DNA of 64,000 nt from contig NZ_JAMWZS010000006.1 in NCBI RefSeq assembly GCF_024282095.1, forward strand, positions 1 to 64,000, read 5' to 3'. How positions within the stretch are numbered: position 1 is the first letter of the stretch; each line of letters starts with the position of its first letter. The notes beneath the pieces were generated by a model. That model did not search any database and was not told the origin of the DNA. It saw only the letters and a program-made list of their open reading frames with translations. The position numbers and the translations under genes were made by a program. Shown here in pieces: positions 8,339 to 16,282 of the stretch. This DNA comes from Nitrosomonas sp. Its GTDB lineage: Bacteria; Pseudomonadota; Gammaproteobacteria; Burkholderiales; Nitrosomonadaceae.

Positions 8339-9823
8339 GTGGCTGCAATGATTCTTTCTGCTTACGTGCAAGCTGCGAAACCTGATGTCATTCAGGTGTG
8401 GGTTGGCTTGTTCGGCACTGTTGATCCGCCGCCTGTGAATTTTCGCATGAATGGCATGCAGGCGATTCCACTCGAAGTACCTGTCATTGCAGCGATTCAT
8501 GATCAAGAAACCGATGCCGCAGGCAAACCGCTCAATCATCGCGGGATTTTCCGGTTTGCGGTGCCGCAAGCGGATACGTTATATCGGATCGACATTGAAG
8601 CCGGCAGTGAGCGGTATGAGTTGTTAACGAGAAGCTTGCCGGATGCGATACCGCCAAAATTGGATGGTAGTTTCAACCTGTTGCTGTGTTCATGCTATTA
8701 CCAGCCTGAAGATAAGGATGGTTTGCTGGGAACGATCGTTGCGCAGATTAAAATCCAGCCGCATTTGATTGTCATGGCGGGAGATCAAGTGTATCTGGAT
8801 CTTCCGTCATTTGAGGATTTGCCTGAAACCGATCCGGAAATATCCCAGCGCTTGGGTAAAAAGTACCGGCGCAATTGGTTGTCTACGACACTGAATATTC
8901 CCGGCCTTGAACCAGTGCTCGCACGTGCGCCGGTGGTTTGCATTCCGGATGACCATGAATTCTGGAACAATTACCCTTTTTCACAAAGGCAGCTTCCGAA
9001 TACCTGGAGTGCGGAGGGACGGGATCTGTGGGCCGCTGCTGCAAAGGCACTGTATGAAGACTATCAAGGTTGCCTGGATGCGGCGGGTGTGCTGCGCATC
9101 GACATCCAGCCGCTGAAAATGCTGTTTGTTGATATGCGCTGTGGTCGTGACCGTAATCGTGACCGTGATGAATCATTTCATTACTTGGCGCGCAGCGATG
9201 ACACGCTGGCTGCGATCACCCGCTGGGTGGATGATCTGACTGCCGCCAAAGCGGATCATCAGCCGGCAATCGGCGTATTGTCGTCAGGGCAAGCGCTGTT
9301 CGTTGATCAGCCAAATGAATCGGATGGACGCAACATTGATGCCGAGATGAGCAATTACGCCGAGATGGATAAAGTGCACGAGCAGCTCGATCGCCTCGCC
9401 GATGCGGGCATTCCGGTACTGTATTTGACCGGTGACGTGCACTGGGGGCGTGTTGCCACGGCGCGAGACCTGCAGAGTGATCGCACGCTGATGTATGAAA
9501 TCATTTCTTCCCCTGCACGATTGTTTCGCACGCCATTGCTGGATTCAGCGCATGAAGCATTGAATAGCCTTAAAAGTATGTTTGGCAACAGCGATACCTG
9601 GCCGCGTCATAGCAAACCGCTGAAAACACCCGATCGTTTCGGCAGAAATCGCCGTTTTGCCTTGAAAAGCGAGTTTGAACAGGCTGGCGATCATGTGGCG
9701 GTGGTATCGTTTACGCAAGCCGGAGCTGGTGTGGAGTTTCAAGTCAGCTACTATGCCATTCACAAGGACAAATCAATCGCGCAATCCAGAACGACCGGAA
9801 ATTACCGGCTGCTATCCATTTAA
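8339..9823 (+). CDS. PhoD-like metallophosphatase
   Basis: A 494-residue metallophosphoesterase of the PhoD-like group. Metal-binding blocks are visible in order: LLCSCYYQPEDKDG (about residues 113-126), MAGDQVYLD (about 145-153), IPDDHEFWNNYP (about 202-213) and LTGDVHWGR (about 363-371). In PhoD enzymes, which hydrolyse phosphate diesters and monoesters, these blocks hold Fe and Ca ions. Here there is no Tat twin-Arg leader, so the enzyme is probably cytoplasmic, unlike secreted PhoD. The GTG at 8339 lies about 10 bases after aaggaat; an ATG three codons later is an alternative. It is followed after 13 bp by an unknown gene, so the two likely form an operon. The substrate is unknown. Confidence 0.75.
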   Translation: MAAMILSAYVQAAKPDVIQVWVGLFGTVDPPPVNFRMNGMQAIPLEVPVIAAIHDQETDAAGKPLNHRGIFRFAVPQADTLYRIDIEAGSERYELLTRSLPDAIPPKLDGSFNLLLCSCYYQPEDKDGLLGTIVAQIKIQPHLIVMAGDQVYLDLPSFEDLPETDPEISQRLGKKYRRNWLSTTLNIPGLEPVLARAPVVCIPDDHEFWNNYPFSQRQLPNTWSAEGRDLWAAAAKALYEDYQGCLDAAGVLRIDIQPLKMLFVDMRCGRDRNRDRDESFHYLARSDDTLAAITRWVDDLTAAKADHQPAIGVLSSGQALFVDQPNESDGRNIDAEMSNYAEMDKVHEQLDRLADAGIPVLYLTGDVHWGRVATARDLQSDRTLMYEIISSPARLFRTPLLDSAHEALNSLKSMFGNSDTWPRHSKPLKTPDRFGRNRRFALKSEFEQAGDHVAVVSFTQAGAGVEFQVSYYAIHKDKSIAQSRTTGNYRLLSI

Positions 9824-9836
9824 ATAGGAGCATTCC

Positions 9837-10619
9837 ATGCTGAGGCAAATCCGATCCAAAGATAAATCACCCAATTCAAATGTTACCAAGCTCAAACGCT
9901 CAAAAAATGAAGGGAATGTTGCGTGGTGTGAACGGGCGATGCAAGCAATACGTGCTGCTGACAAAAAGAATACTTATATCCTGTTACTCGGCGGATCCGA
10001 TACCATGGCTTTCCGGCTTCGTGCCGCTCAGTCGCATTTGCGTGAAGATATGCTGCCTTCGTTCTGGTCGGAGGCGATGTTGCTTGCGCTGAAGGATGAC
10101 AATCCGCTTGAATCCGCAGACGCCATTTATGTGCCGCTGATTCAACCCGAGGGGCCGGCTTTTTCTCCGCGGAACAACGGCGTCGTGGCGCGGCCATTGC
10201 GAGACTTTGACAATCCTGATCGTTATCCCAATATTGCGTTGATCGCACTGCCGGTAGCACAATCCATCGTCTTGGATTACGTCGAAAAATTCCGCAAATC
10301 ACGCTCGACGCTGGATGCACTGGAGCATGTCGTGCGCTGGTTGGCGTATGCCTGGGGAGCCGGGAACACTGCAAATCCGTTGTATGAAAATTACGGATTG
10401 CCTTCGGCCTGCATGCTGGAAACTGTATTTGCGGCAGTAAACCTGGATATTACGCCAGGCCTCGAGTCGCGCGTTTCCTGTCCGGAAGCCATTTGGGTGG
10501 CGGCACGTTTCTGGCAGAGCTACTTCAAGGAATTTAAAAGCGGCAATGAGCTTGCAGGGCGTTATTGGACGCCCCATGAGTATTTGATTGATGAACCGAA
10601 GAAAAATATGCAGGGTTGA
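9837..10619 (+). CDS. Unknown protein paired with the PhoD-like phosphatase
   Basis: A 260-residue soluble protein not recognised as any named family. It has a basic N-terminus (RSKDKSPNSNVTKLKRSKNEG), then a strand-turn TYILLLGGSDTMAFRLRAAQ (about residues 46-65), a polar middle and a helical C-terminal half rich in Trp (VVRWLAYAWGAGNTANPLYENYGLPS). No signal peptide or membrane segment was seen. It begins 13 bp after the phosphatase gene with taggagc as ribosome site, so cotranscription is likely. A link to phosphoester turnover or lipase-like chemistry is a guess from context only. Confidence 0.6.
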   Translation: MLRQIRSKDKSPNSNVTKLKRSKNEGNVAWCERAMQAIRAADKKNTYILLLGGSDTMAFRLRAAQSHLREDMLPSFWSEAMLLALKDDNPLESADAIYVPLIQPEGPAFSPRNNGVVARPLRDFDNPDRYPNIALIALPVAQSIVLDYVEKFRKSRSTLDALEHVVRWLAYAWGAGNTANPLYENYGLPSACMLETVFAAVNLDITPGLESRVSCPEAIWVAARFWQSYFKEFKSGNELAGRYWTPHEYLIDEPKKNMQG

Positions 10620-10689
10620 TTGCCGGCGGAAGGCTCTTTGGATTATTCATCGCAAGGAATTCGCTCATCTGAAACTACAAAGAACTTGC

Positions 10690-11076
10690 TCAATCGATAC
10701 AAACAATCTTTGCAATATGCCGGAAAATCGAATGGGGCGAAAAACCGAACCAGTCTTGAGATTCTTCATGGTGCGCGCCAACGACGGCACCGGAAGCTTT
10801 TTTATCGGGGTACAGCAGCAGGGTGATCGATCGCGCTTTTTCATGAGCGCAATCAAATTCATACAACGATTTAGCTGCATGATATCCACCTTTTTGCCTG
10901 TTGTCGTAGCTGGATAATATCCAGATTTTTCTGAATTGCGCGTTTTTTTGCAAAGTCTGCGGATCAAAATAATGAGTCTCACCTGGTTTCGCCGCAGCAT
11001 CCACCGCAACCCACTCAGCTTGTGCAGCTGTGGCAGCTATTAGCAAAAGAAATACCGATAAATATTTTTGCATCAT
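10690..11076 (-). CDS. Secreted Adhesin_E-like protein (paralogue 1)
   Basis: A 128-residue exported protein with a Sec signal (MMQKYLSVFLLLIAATAAQA, cleavage after AQA). The mature part matches the short Adhesin_E (surface-adhesin E) pattern: EWVAVD at the start, TLQKN, an IWILSSYDNRQ strand, and a Cys pair (FDCAHEK and KIVCID) that would form a disulfide. A second copy of the same fold lies at 19683-20075. The start could be either of two adjacent ATG codons (11076 or 11073). It is divergent from the exbB operon across a 377-bp gap. Surface location is inferred from the family; the function is unproven. Confidence 0.65.
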   Translation of the reverse strand: MMQKYLSVFLLLIAATAAQAEWVAVDAAAKPGETHYFDPQTLQKNAQFRKIWILSSYDNRQKGGYHAAKSLYEFDCAHEKARSITLLLYPDKKASGAVVGAHHEESQDWFGFSPHSIFRHIAKIVCID

Positions 11077-11453
11077 TCGTCACTATAATAATTGGCTCGG
11101 TTAATCTGTTTTTCTTTTCCCGGAATTTCCAAGCGGTTGATAATTGGCATCGGTTTGCTATTTTCCTGCAGAGTGTTACAAAAGTGCATCATTTTGCTAT
11201 GAAATAGTTCCAACTGCTGGTGTTTTCAACTATTCTTAGCAACCATTCGGTCTAGTGTACGGTTCGCTTTTGAGCGTTCAATGGAACTACACGACGACAT
11301 GCCTGTTATACATTTATTATATGGGATAGCAGTATATTTTTTACATGCATTTCTTACAATTGTTGATCGCGAGGATTGCCTGTGTTGAAGAAATTTCCAA
11401 TGGATAGTGGCAGCAATCGATAGCGTTATGAATATCCTTATCTGGAGTTAATT
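11077..11453. other. Divergent intergenic region before the exbB operon
   Basis: A 377-bp gap between divergent genes that must hold two promoters. It is AT-rich, especially 11310-11360. A left half-site TGTACGGT at about 11256-11263 resembles the palindrome found repeatedly in the right-hand part of the window, but the right half is missing. The ribosome site ctggag lies just before the start at 11454. No other structure was seen. Confidence 0.35.
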
Positions 11454-12101
11454 ATGGAAGAACTGAATCAAGCCTGGGTCATGTTAAAGCTTGGCGGAGT
11501 TATTATCGTGCCGCTGTCTTTGCTGGCAGTGGTCGCTTTGGCAATTATGCTTGAAAAAGCATTTATCTATTGGCGTTACGCGCGTCTTTCCAGCGATTTG
11601 TTAAATCTGGTGGAAACCTATGGTTTCAAATGGAATGATCTGGAAAAAATACTTTCCGGGCTGGACAAGCGCCATTATTACAAGCGTTTCTTTGAAGTGG
11701 TGATTTCCAACCGGCATAAACCGGCATGGTGGACGGAATCCCGCGCTGCCGATGAAGCGCAGATCATTGAAGAATCCCTGTCGCGCCGACTCTGGGCTTT
11801 GGAAACCATCGTCACGGCTGCGCCGCTGCTTGGATTGGTGGGAACCGTGGTCGGTATGATGCGCGCTTTCCAGGTGATTGGCAGCGAAGGTGTTGTTAAC
11901 CCCACGGCGGTCACAGGCGGTGTTGCAGAGGCATTGATTGCAACCGTGGTAGGCTTGGCGATTGCCCTGGTGGCATTGTTTGGATTCAATTATTTTTCCC
12001 GTTTGCAATCGTTGACATTGGATGAAATGGAACGCCTGGGTACGCGGCTGATCGATAACATCCGCCTGGATCAACAGGATAATACCCATGAAGCTCCGTA
12101 A
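11454..12101 (+). CDS. exbB: MotA/TolQ/ExbB-family proton channel subunit
   Basis: A 215-residue inner-membrane protein of the TolQ/ExbB family. The first membrane segment is IIVPLSLLAVVALAIML (about residues 18-34). The signature block LWALETIVTAAPLLGLVGTV (about 113-132) leads into segment 2, and VAEALIATVVGLAIALVAL (about 162-180) is segment 3. Together with ExbD it forms the proton-driven motor that energises a TonB-type protein. The next gene overlaps its end by 14 bp and a TonB-like gene follows, so this is an energy-transduction operon. It could serve outer-membrane iron or metal uptake; no TonB-dependent receptor is in the window. Confidence 0.88.
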   Translation: MEELNQAWVMLKLGGVIIVPLSLLAVVALAIMLEKAFIYWRYARLSSDLLNLVETYGFKWNDLEKILSGLDKRHYYKRFFEVVISNRHKPAWWTESRAADEAQIIEESLSRRLWALETIVTAAPLLGLVGTVVGMMRAFQVIGSEGVVNPTAVTGGVAEALIATVVGLAIALVALFGFNYFSRLQSLTLDEMERLGTRLIDNIRLDQQDNTHEAP

Positions 12102-12489
12102 ATCGCGCACAATCCACAAAGGCAAAATTGAGATCATCCCGATGATCGACGTGATGTTTTTCTTGTTGGCAACATTTATGCTGGCTTCTTTATCGATGCA
12201 AAATCTGGATTCATTGCAGGTCAATCTGCCCGAAGGTGAGGCCGAGAAGCTCAGCGCTGAAAAGCCTGTGACACTGACGCTGACCAAGGACAGTAAAATC
12301 TATATCAATCAGACGGCTGTCACGCTGGATACGCTGGCGAATACTCTCAAACCGTTACTCGCCGATTCCAAACAGAAATTGATTGTGTCCGCTGATAGCG
12401 AAGCACCGCAGGGCGTTGTCGTGCAAGCCATGTTGCGTGCCCGATCTGCTGGTGCGCAGCATTTTCTGATTGCAGTGAAACATAAATAG
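12088..12489 (+). CDS. exbD: ExbD/TolR-family biopolymer transport protein
   Basis: A 133-residue single-pass protein. The N-terminal segment IEIIPMIDVMFFLLATFMLA (about residues 11-30) carries the conserved membrane Asp that conducts protons with ExbB. The periplasmic part (TLTLTKDSKIYINQ, then LIVSADSEAPQGVVVQAML) matches the ExbD/TolR domain. It overlaps exbB by 14 bp, indicating translational coupling, and is followed 10 bp later by the TonB-like gene. Confidence 0.88.
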   Translation: MKLRKSRTIHKGKIEIIPMIDVMFFLLATFMLASLSMQNLDSLQVNLPEGEAEKLSAEKPVTLTLTKDSKIYINQTAVTLDTLANTLKPLLADSKQKLIVSADSEAPQGVVVQAMLRARSAGAQHFLIAVKHK

Positions 12490-12499
12490 CGCAGCAAAC

Positions 12500-13381
12500 A
12501 TGGCGAGCTCCAGATCGACAGAAATTCGCCTATGGTGGCCGTTGCCACTGGCTGCGCTCGTCTGGTTGCTGATTATCTGGGGAGTGGGTTTTTTGTTGTC
12601 ATCACCGGAAGTAGAGCCACTCACGCCGCCGCCTCCAATTGCCGCCAGCTTCATCGATTTAAACGAGACAGAAAATGCAAAAAACTCACTGCCTGCTGCT
12701 TCGCAAAGTGCTCCAACGCCACCTCAGGAGCAACCTAAAGCTGTAGAAGAAGTAAAGCCGGCACCCAAATTACCGCCGCTTCCTGCACAGAGTCCGCCTT
12801 CGCGCACGCAACCCAAACCCAAGGCCGTTGAGAAACCGAGTAAACCTACGCCAACCCAGCCCGCCAAAGAAAAAATAGTCACCAAAGTGCCGCCTAAGGC
12901 TGCTCCGGATGCGCCGACGGATTTGTCCGAATATATTAATCAGGCCAAGGCGCGCCGTCGCGCGGAAGGTCTTTTTGATAACGAGGACAGCGCCGCCGCA
13001 AGCGCCGCTGCGCCACAACCCTCTGCCGATGAGATTCGTATGGCGAATGTCAGAAGGAATCTGCAGACTCCTGGTACCAGCGGTATTTTCCAAATTCTCC
13101 GTATCGGCCCGCGCACCGCGGAATTCTCATTCCGCGCCTGGACAACGGGCCAAAGCAACCCCCGATTACAAACGATTCAAGTCGATGCCGGGCCGGATGG
13201 CGATGTTGAGCGTGCTATCATTCGCCGCATGATCGAGTTGATTCGTCAATATTACAAAGAGGATTTCAACTGGGAATCCCATCGCCTTCACCGCGTCGTC
13301 GTGTTGTCTGCGCGCGAAAAAGACTCTGCGGGACTGGAAGATTTCTTGATGCGTGAGTTTTTTGTTAACCCTGTACGTTAG
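12500..13381 (+). CDS. TonB-like energy transducer with unusual C-terminus
   Basis: A 293-residue protein with TonB architecture: one membrane anchor (PLPLAALVWLLIIWGVGFLL, about residues 14-33), a long Pro/Lys/Glu-rich spacer (about 43-150) that can span the periplasm, an Arg-rich linker, and a folded C-terminal domain (about 185-293). The C-terminal domain (RIGPRTAEFSFRAW, VERAIIRRMIELIRQYY) does not show the usual TonB YP motif. So its partner could be something other than a classic TonB-dependent receptor. It sits 10 bp after exbD in one operon. It is probably the transducer for this motor. Confidence 0.7.
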   Translation: MASSRSTEIRLWWPLPLAALVWLLIIWGVGFLLSSPEVEPLTPPPPIAASFIDLNETENAKNSLPAASQSAPTPPQEQPKAVEEVKPAPKLPPLPAQSPPSRTQPKPKAVEKPSKPTPTQPAKEKIVTKVPPKAAPDAPTDLSEYINQAKARRRAEGLFDNEDSAAASAAAPQPSADEIRMANVRRNLQTPGTSGIFQILRIGPRTAEFSFRAWTTGQSNPRLQTIQVDAGPDGDVERAIIRRMIELIRQYYKEDFNWESHRLHRVVVLSAREKDSAGLEDFLMREFFVNPVR

Positions 13382-13516
13382 CAAAACTCCATTCAAGAAA
13401 TTCTTTCAAAAAGTCGTTAGCGCTATTAGTAGGATAATTCCTGTGACATCTTTTTGCTACACTGTAAGTTATCTGATAAATAATAAATTTCTCAATTTCT
13501 CAGTTGATATTTTTTC

Positions 13517-14800
13517 ATGACGGCAAGCAATACAACCATCGAAGTTATTGTAGACGACTTACAATTGGGCATGTATGTCAGCGATCTTGATCGGCCCTGG
13601 CTTGGAACACCTTATCTTATTCAGGGTATCCTCATCCAATCCCAGAATGATATTGATGTACTTAAGCGCTATTGCACGCGCGTTTATGTGGACATTGCCA
13701 GAAGTGAATCATGTGTTGCTCAGCAATATACCCCGCATGCATCATTGGGTGTTTCACAGGATATTGCGAATCAGCATAAGCCACAGCGATCCAATGAAGC
13801 CGAATCTCTTGGCGCACTGCTGCATCGAGTAACAACTTATGCGGATACTTGTACAGCGGAACAAGAGATTCCTGCAGCTACGAAAGCATATAACATTGCA
13901 TCCACTTTGTTCAGTGACATCAATATCAACATCGAACGCAATACCAAGTTTGATATTCGCGCGGCGCAGGAAGTGGTCGATACATTATGCGAAAGTATTA
14001 TACGCAACCCTGATGCGGCGCTTTTGCTGGCACAGCTCAAAACCACCGGAAAGGAGCTCTACGACAGTGCCATTAAAAACTCGGTTCACTTGCTGGCTTT
14101 CGGTCGTCATCTCGGCCTTCCACATAAGGAATTGTCGCTGCTTGGTCTGGGTGGGCTGTTGATGGATATCGGAAAACAACGTTTGCCGAAAGAAATACAA
14201 ACAAAGCCAAGCTTATTTCTCAAACCAAATGAACGCAAGCTAATGAAGCAGCATATTTTTTATGGAGAAGAGATTGTCACGCAATTAAGTGATGCACCGG
14301 AGGAAGTAGTCAAAATTGTTTTGCAGCATCACGAACGTGAAAATGGCAGCGGGTACCCACATGGACTGCACGCCAATCAGCTACACCCCTATGGACGCAT
14401 GGCGGCTATTGTTGATTGTTACGAGGAACTGATCTGGGGGCAATCGGGCATGCCGGGTATGAGGCCATTCCATGCATTCAAGGAGCTTCGGGATAATGCG
14501 CAGAACGGCCTCAGTTACGCATTGGTAGAGCAGTTCGCGCATTGTATCGGTATGTTCCCGGTAGGCAGTCTGGTGGAACTCAACACAGGCGAAATTGCAA
14601 TTGTATTGGCACATAACCGTACGCAACGATTTCTCCCGCGCATCATGATCATCTGCGACGCAAAGAAAAAACCGTATGATGCTCCCCTGACATTAGATTT
14701 GAGATTAGCTGGCACCAACCCGGCCGGCGTCCAATATGCGATTGTCAATGATCTGCCCCAAGGTGCTTACGGGATTGATGCCAAAAAGTATTATTTATAA
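13517..14800 (+). CDS. DUF3391/HD-GYP protein with altered HD motif
   Basis: A 427-residue cytoplasmic protein. Residues about 5-65 match DUF3391 (IEVIVDDLQLGMYVSDLDRP), which precedes many HD-GYP domains. The HD-GYP domain spans about 170-320: HLLAFGRHLGLP, then LLMDIGKQRLP where the family has LLHDIGK, then HIFYGEEIV, and an intact HHERENGSGYP. HD-GYP domains degrade cyclic di-GMP. The His of the HD pair is replaced by Met, so metal binding and activity may be weakened. It is followed after 14 bp by an EAL-domain gene, so the pair probably acts in one c-di-GMP circuit. Confidence 0.8.
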   Translation: MTASNTTIEVIVDDLQLGMYVSDLDRPWLGTPYLIQGILIQSQNDIDVLKRYCTRVYVDIARSESCVAQQYTPHASLGVSQDIANQHKPQRSNEAESLGALLHRVTTYADTCTAEQEIPAATKAYNIASTLFSDININIERNTKFDIRAAQEVVDTLCESIIRNPDAALLLAQLKTTGKELYDSAIKNSVHLLAFGRHLGLPHKELSLLGLGGLLMDIGKQRLPKEIQTKPSLFLKPNERKLMKQHIFYGEEIVTQLSDAPEEVVKIVLQHHERENGSGYPHGLHANQLHPYGRMAAIVDCYEELIWGQSGMPGMRPFHAFKELRDNAQNGLSYALVEQFAHCIGMFPVGSLVELNTGEIAIVLAHNRTQRFLPRIMIICDAKKKPYDAPLTLDLRLAGTNPAGVQYAIVNDLPQGAYGIDAKKYYL

Positions 14801-14814
14801 ATTACCCAGACCGG

Positions 14815-16128
14815 TTGCTTACCCCTATGACTGTGCTTGCTTATCAGGATTTCTTGCAAACAGCATCACAAAAATTGTGTGATTCGCACAACAACAGTCG
14901 GCGCAATGCCTTACTGATAGTGAATTTTGAACGATTAGCAGAGCTTGATGGTGTGCTTGGGTTTGCTATGGTCGACGATATCATTCGGAAAATATCCTGG
15001 CAGCTCAAAGATGAACTGAATTCGGAAGACTTGGTTGGGGTAACCGGGCGCTATCAAATCAGCTGTTTGTTAATCGACCTACTCACAGATGCGCACGCAA
15101 TGCTGGCCGCGCATAAGATTTTGAGAATGCTGGCGCGCCCGTTTGTATTGGGCAGGCGAAGTATAATCCTGGCAGCGCGCATTGGGGTGGCGGTCAGTAA
15201 TCGAAATGATCACACGCTCAATCAACTGATGAGTAATGCGAGCTTGGCGATACGCCAGGCAAGACTGCAACAAGAGCCTGTCAGGCTTTTCGTTGCAGAA
15301 AAGGAAGATCCGCTACTGTTGCAGATAGATCTCTGGTCAGATTTGGGAAATGCGATCGAAACGCGGGAATTATATCTGGGCTATCAACCACAGATTAATA
15401 CTGTTAGCGGAAAGATTGAATCCACTGAAGCGTTACTACGCTGGAACCATCCAACCCGCGGGCCTATCCGAACCGACAAATTGATCCAGGTTGCTGAAGG
15501 CACAGAACTGATGTCTAAACTCACCTTATGGGTTTTTCATACGGCGTTGAGAGAATGCTCCGAATACCGCAAAGCCGGATTGGATGCGGGCGTTTCGATC
15601 AATTTCTCTGCGGATGATCTGCGTGATCCGGAGCTGCTCGAACTTGTTTTGCAGGGATTAAGCCTCTGGAGCGTACCGCCCGGCCATGTGACCATTGAAT
15701 TGACCGAAACGGCCGTCATGGAAGATCATTCAGGTACGCTGGATACCTTGCACAAGCTGAAGGATGCGGGTTTAAGGCTTGCAATGGACGATTTCGGCAC
15801 AGGCTATTCCTCAATGGCACGAATGCTGGATCTTCCCCTGGATGAAGTCAAAATCGACATGGTATTTGTCAAACACATGACAACCCGGCATACGCATGAT
15901 CGCATTGTTGACTCCATGATCAATCTTGCGCATCGGCTTAATTTATCGGTAATAGCGGAAGGTGTAGAGGATTTCGCCACTTACGAACGTTTGCGTGCGC
16001 TGGGCTGCGACATGATTCAAGGTTACTTTATCGGCAAAGCCATGCCGTTGCCGGAGCTGATTGACGCTGTAGTCAATCAATCTCCCAAATTCTTGAAAAT
16101 GACACTGCAGGACCCTGCTGATAATTAA
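14815..16128 (+). CDS. Degenerate GGDEF plus intact EAL phosphodiesterase
   Basis: A 437-residue protein. Residues about 15-165 are a GGDEF fold in which the signature loop reads GRYQIS, so cyclase activity is lost and the domain is probably regulatory. Residues about 180-425 form an EAL domain with every key element visible: TEALLRW, NFSADDL, ELTETAV, MDDFGTGYSS, EVKIDMVF, VIAEGVED and MIQGYF. It should therefore hydrolyse cyclic di-GMP. The start is uncertain: TTG at 14815 or ATG at 14827, neither with a good ribosome site, which fits coupling to the HD-GYP gene 14 bp upstream. No membrane segment is present. Confidence 0.85.
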   Translation: MLTPMTVLAYQDFLQTASQKLCDSHNNSRRNALLIVNFERLAELDGVLGFAMVDDIIRKISWQLKDELNSEDLVGVTGRYQISCLLIDLLTDAHAMLAAHKILRMLARPFVLGRRSIILAARIGVAVSNRNDHTLNQLMSNASLAIRQARLQQEPVRLFVAEKEDPLLLQIDLWSDLGNAIETRELYLGYQPQINTVSGKIESTEALLRWNHPTRGPIRTDKLIQVAEGTELMSKLTLWVFHTALRECSEYRKAGLDAGVSINFSADDLRDPELLELVLQGLSLWSVPPGHVTIELTETAVMEDHSGTLDTLHKLKDAGLRLAMDDFGTGYSSMARMLDLPLDEVKIDMVFVKHMTTRHTHDRIVDSMINLAHRLNLSVIAEGVEDFATYERLRALGCDMIQGYFIGKAMPLPELIDAVVNQSPKFLKMTLQDPADN

Positions 16129-16282
16129 TGCCATTTATCACTGCCACGTCTTGTGTTGCACGCTGAAAACCACACACTCTGCCTCGTCTAATTGAAGCTT
16201 CCAAGTTAAATGATCTGCCAAAGTGCGTTTGCTGTATCCGCTTCCGCACTATAATAATGGTTTTTTAAAGCCGCAGACTTTT

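Noticed and set aside
11256-11271. Possible seventh copy of the TGTNCG palindrome
   Set aside because: Only the left arm (TGTACGGT) is present; the right arm does not match.
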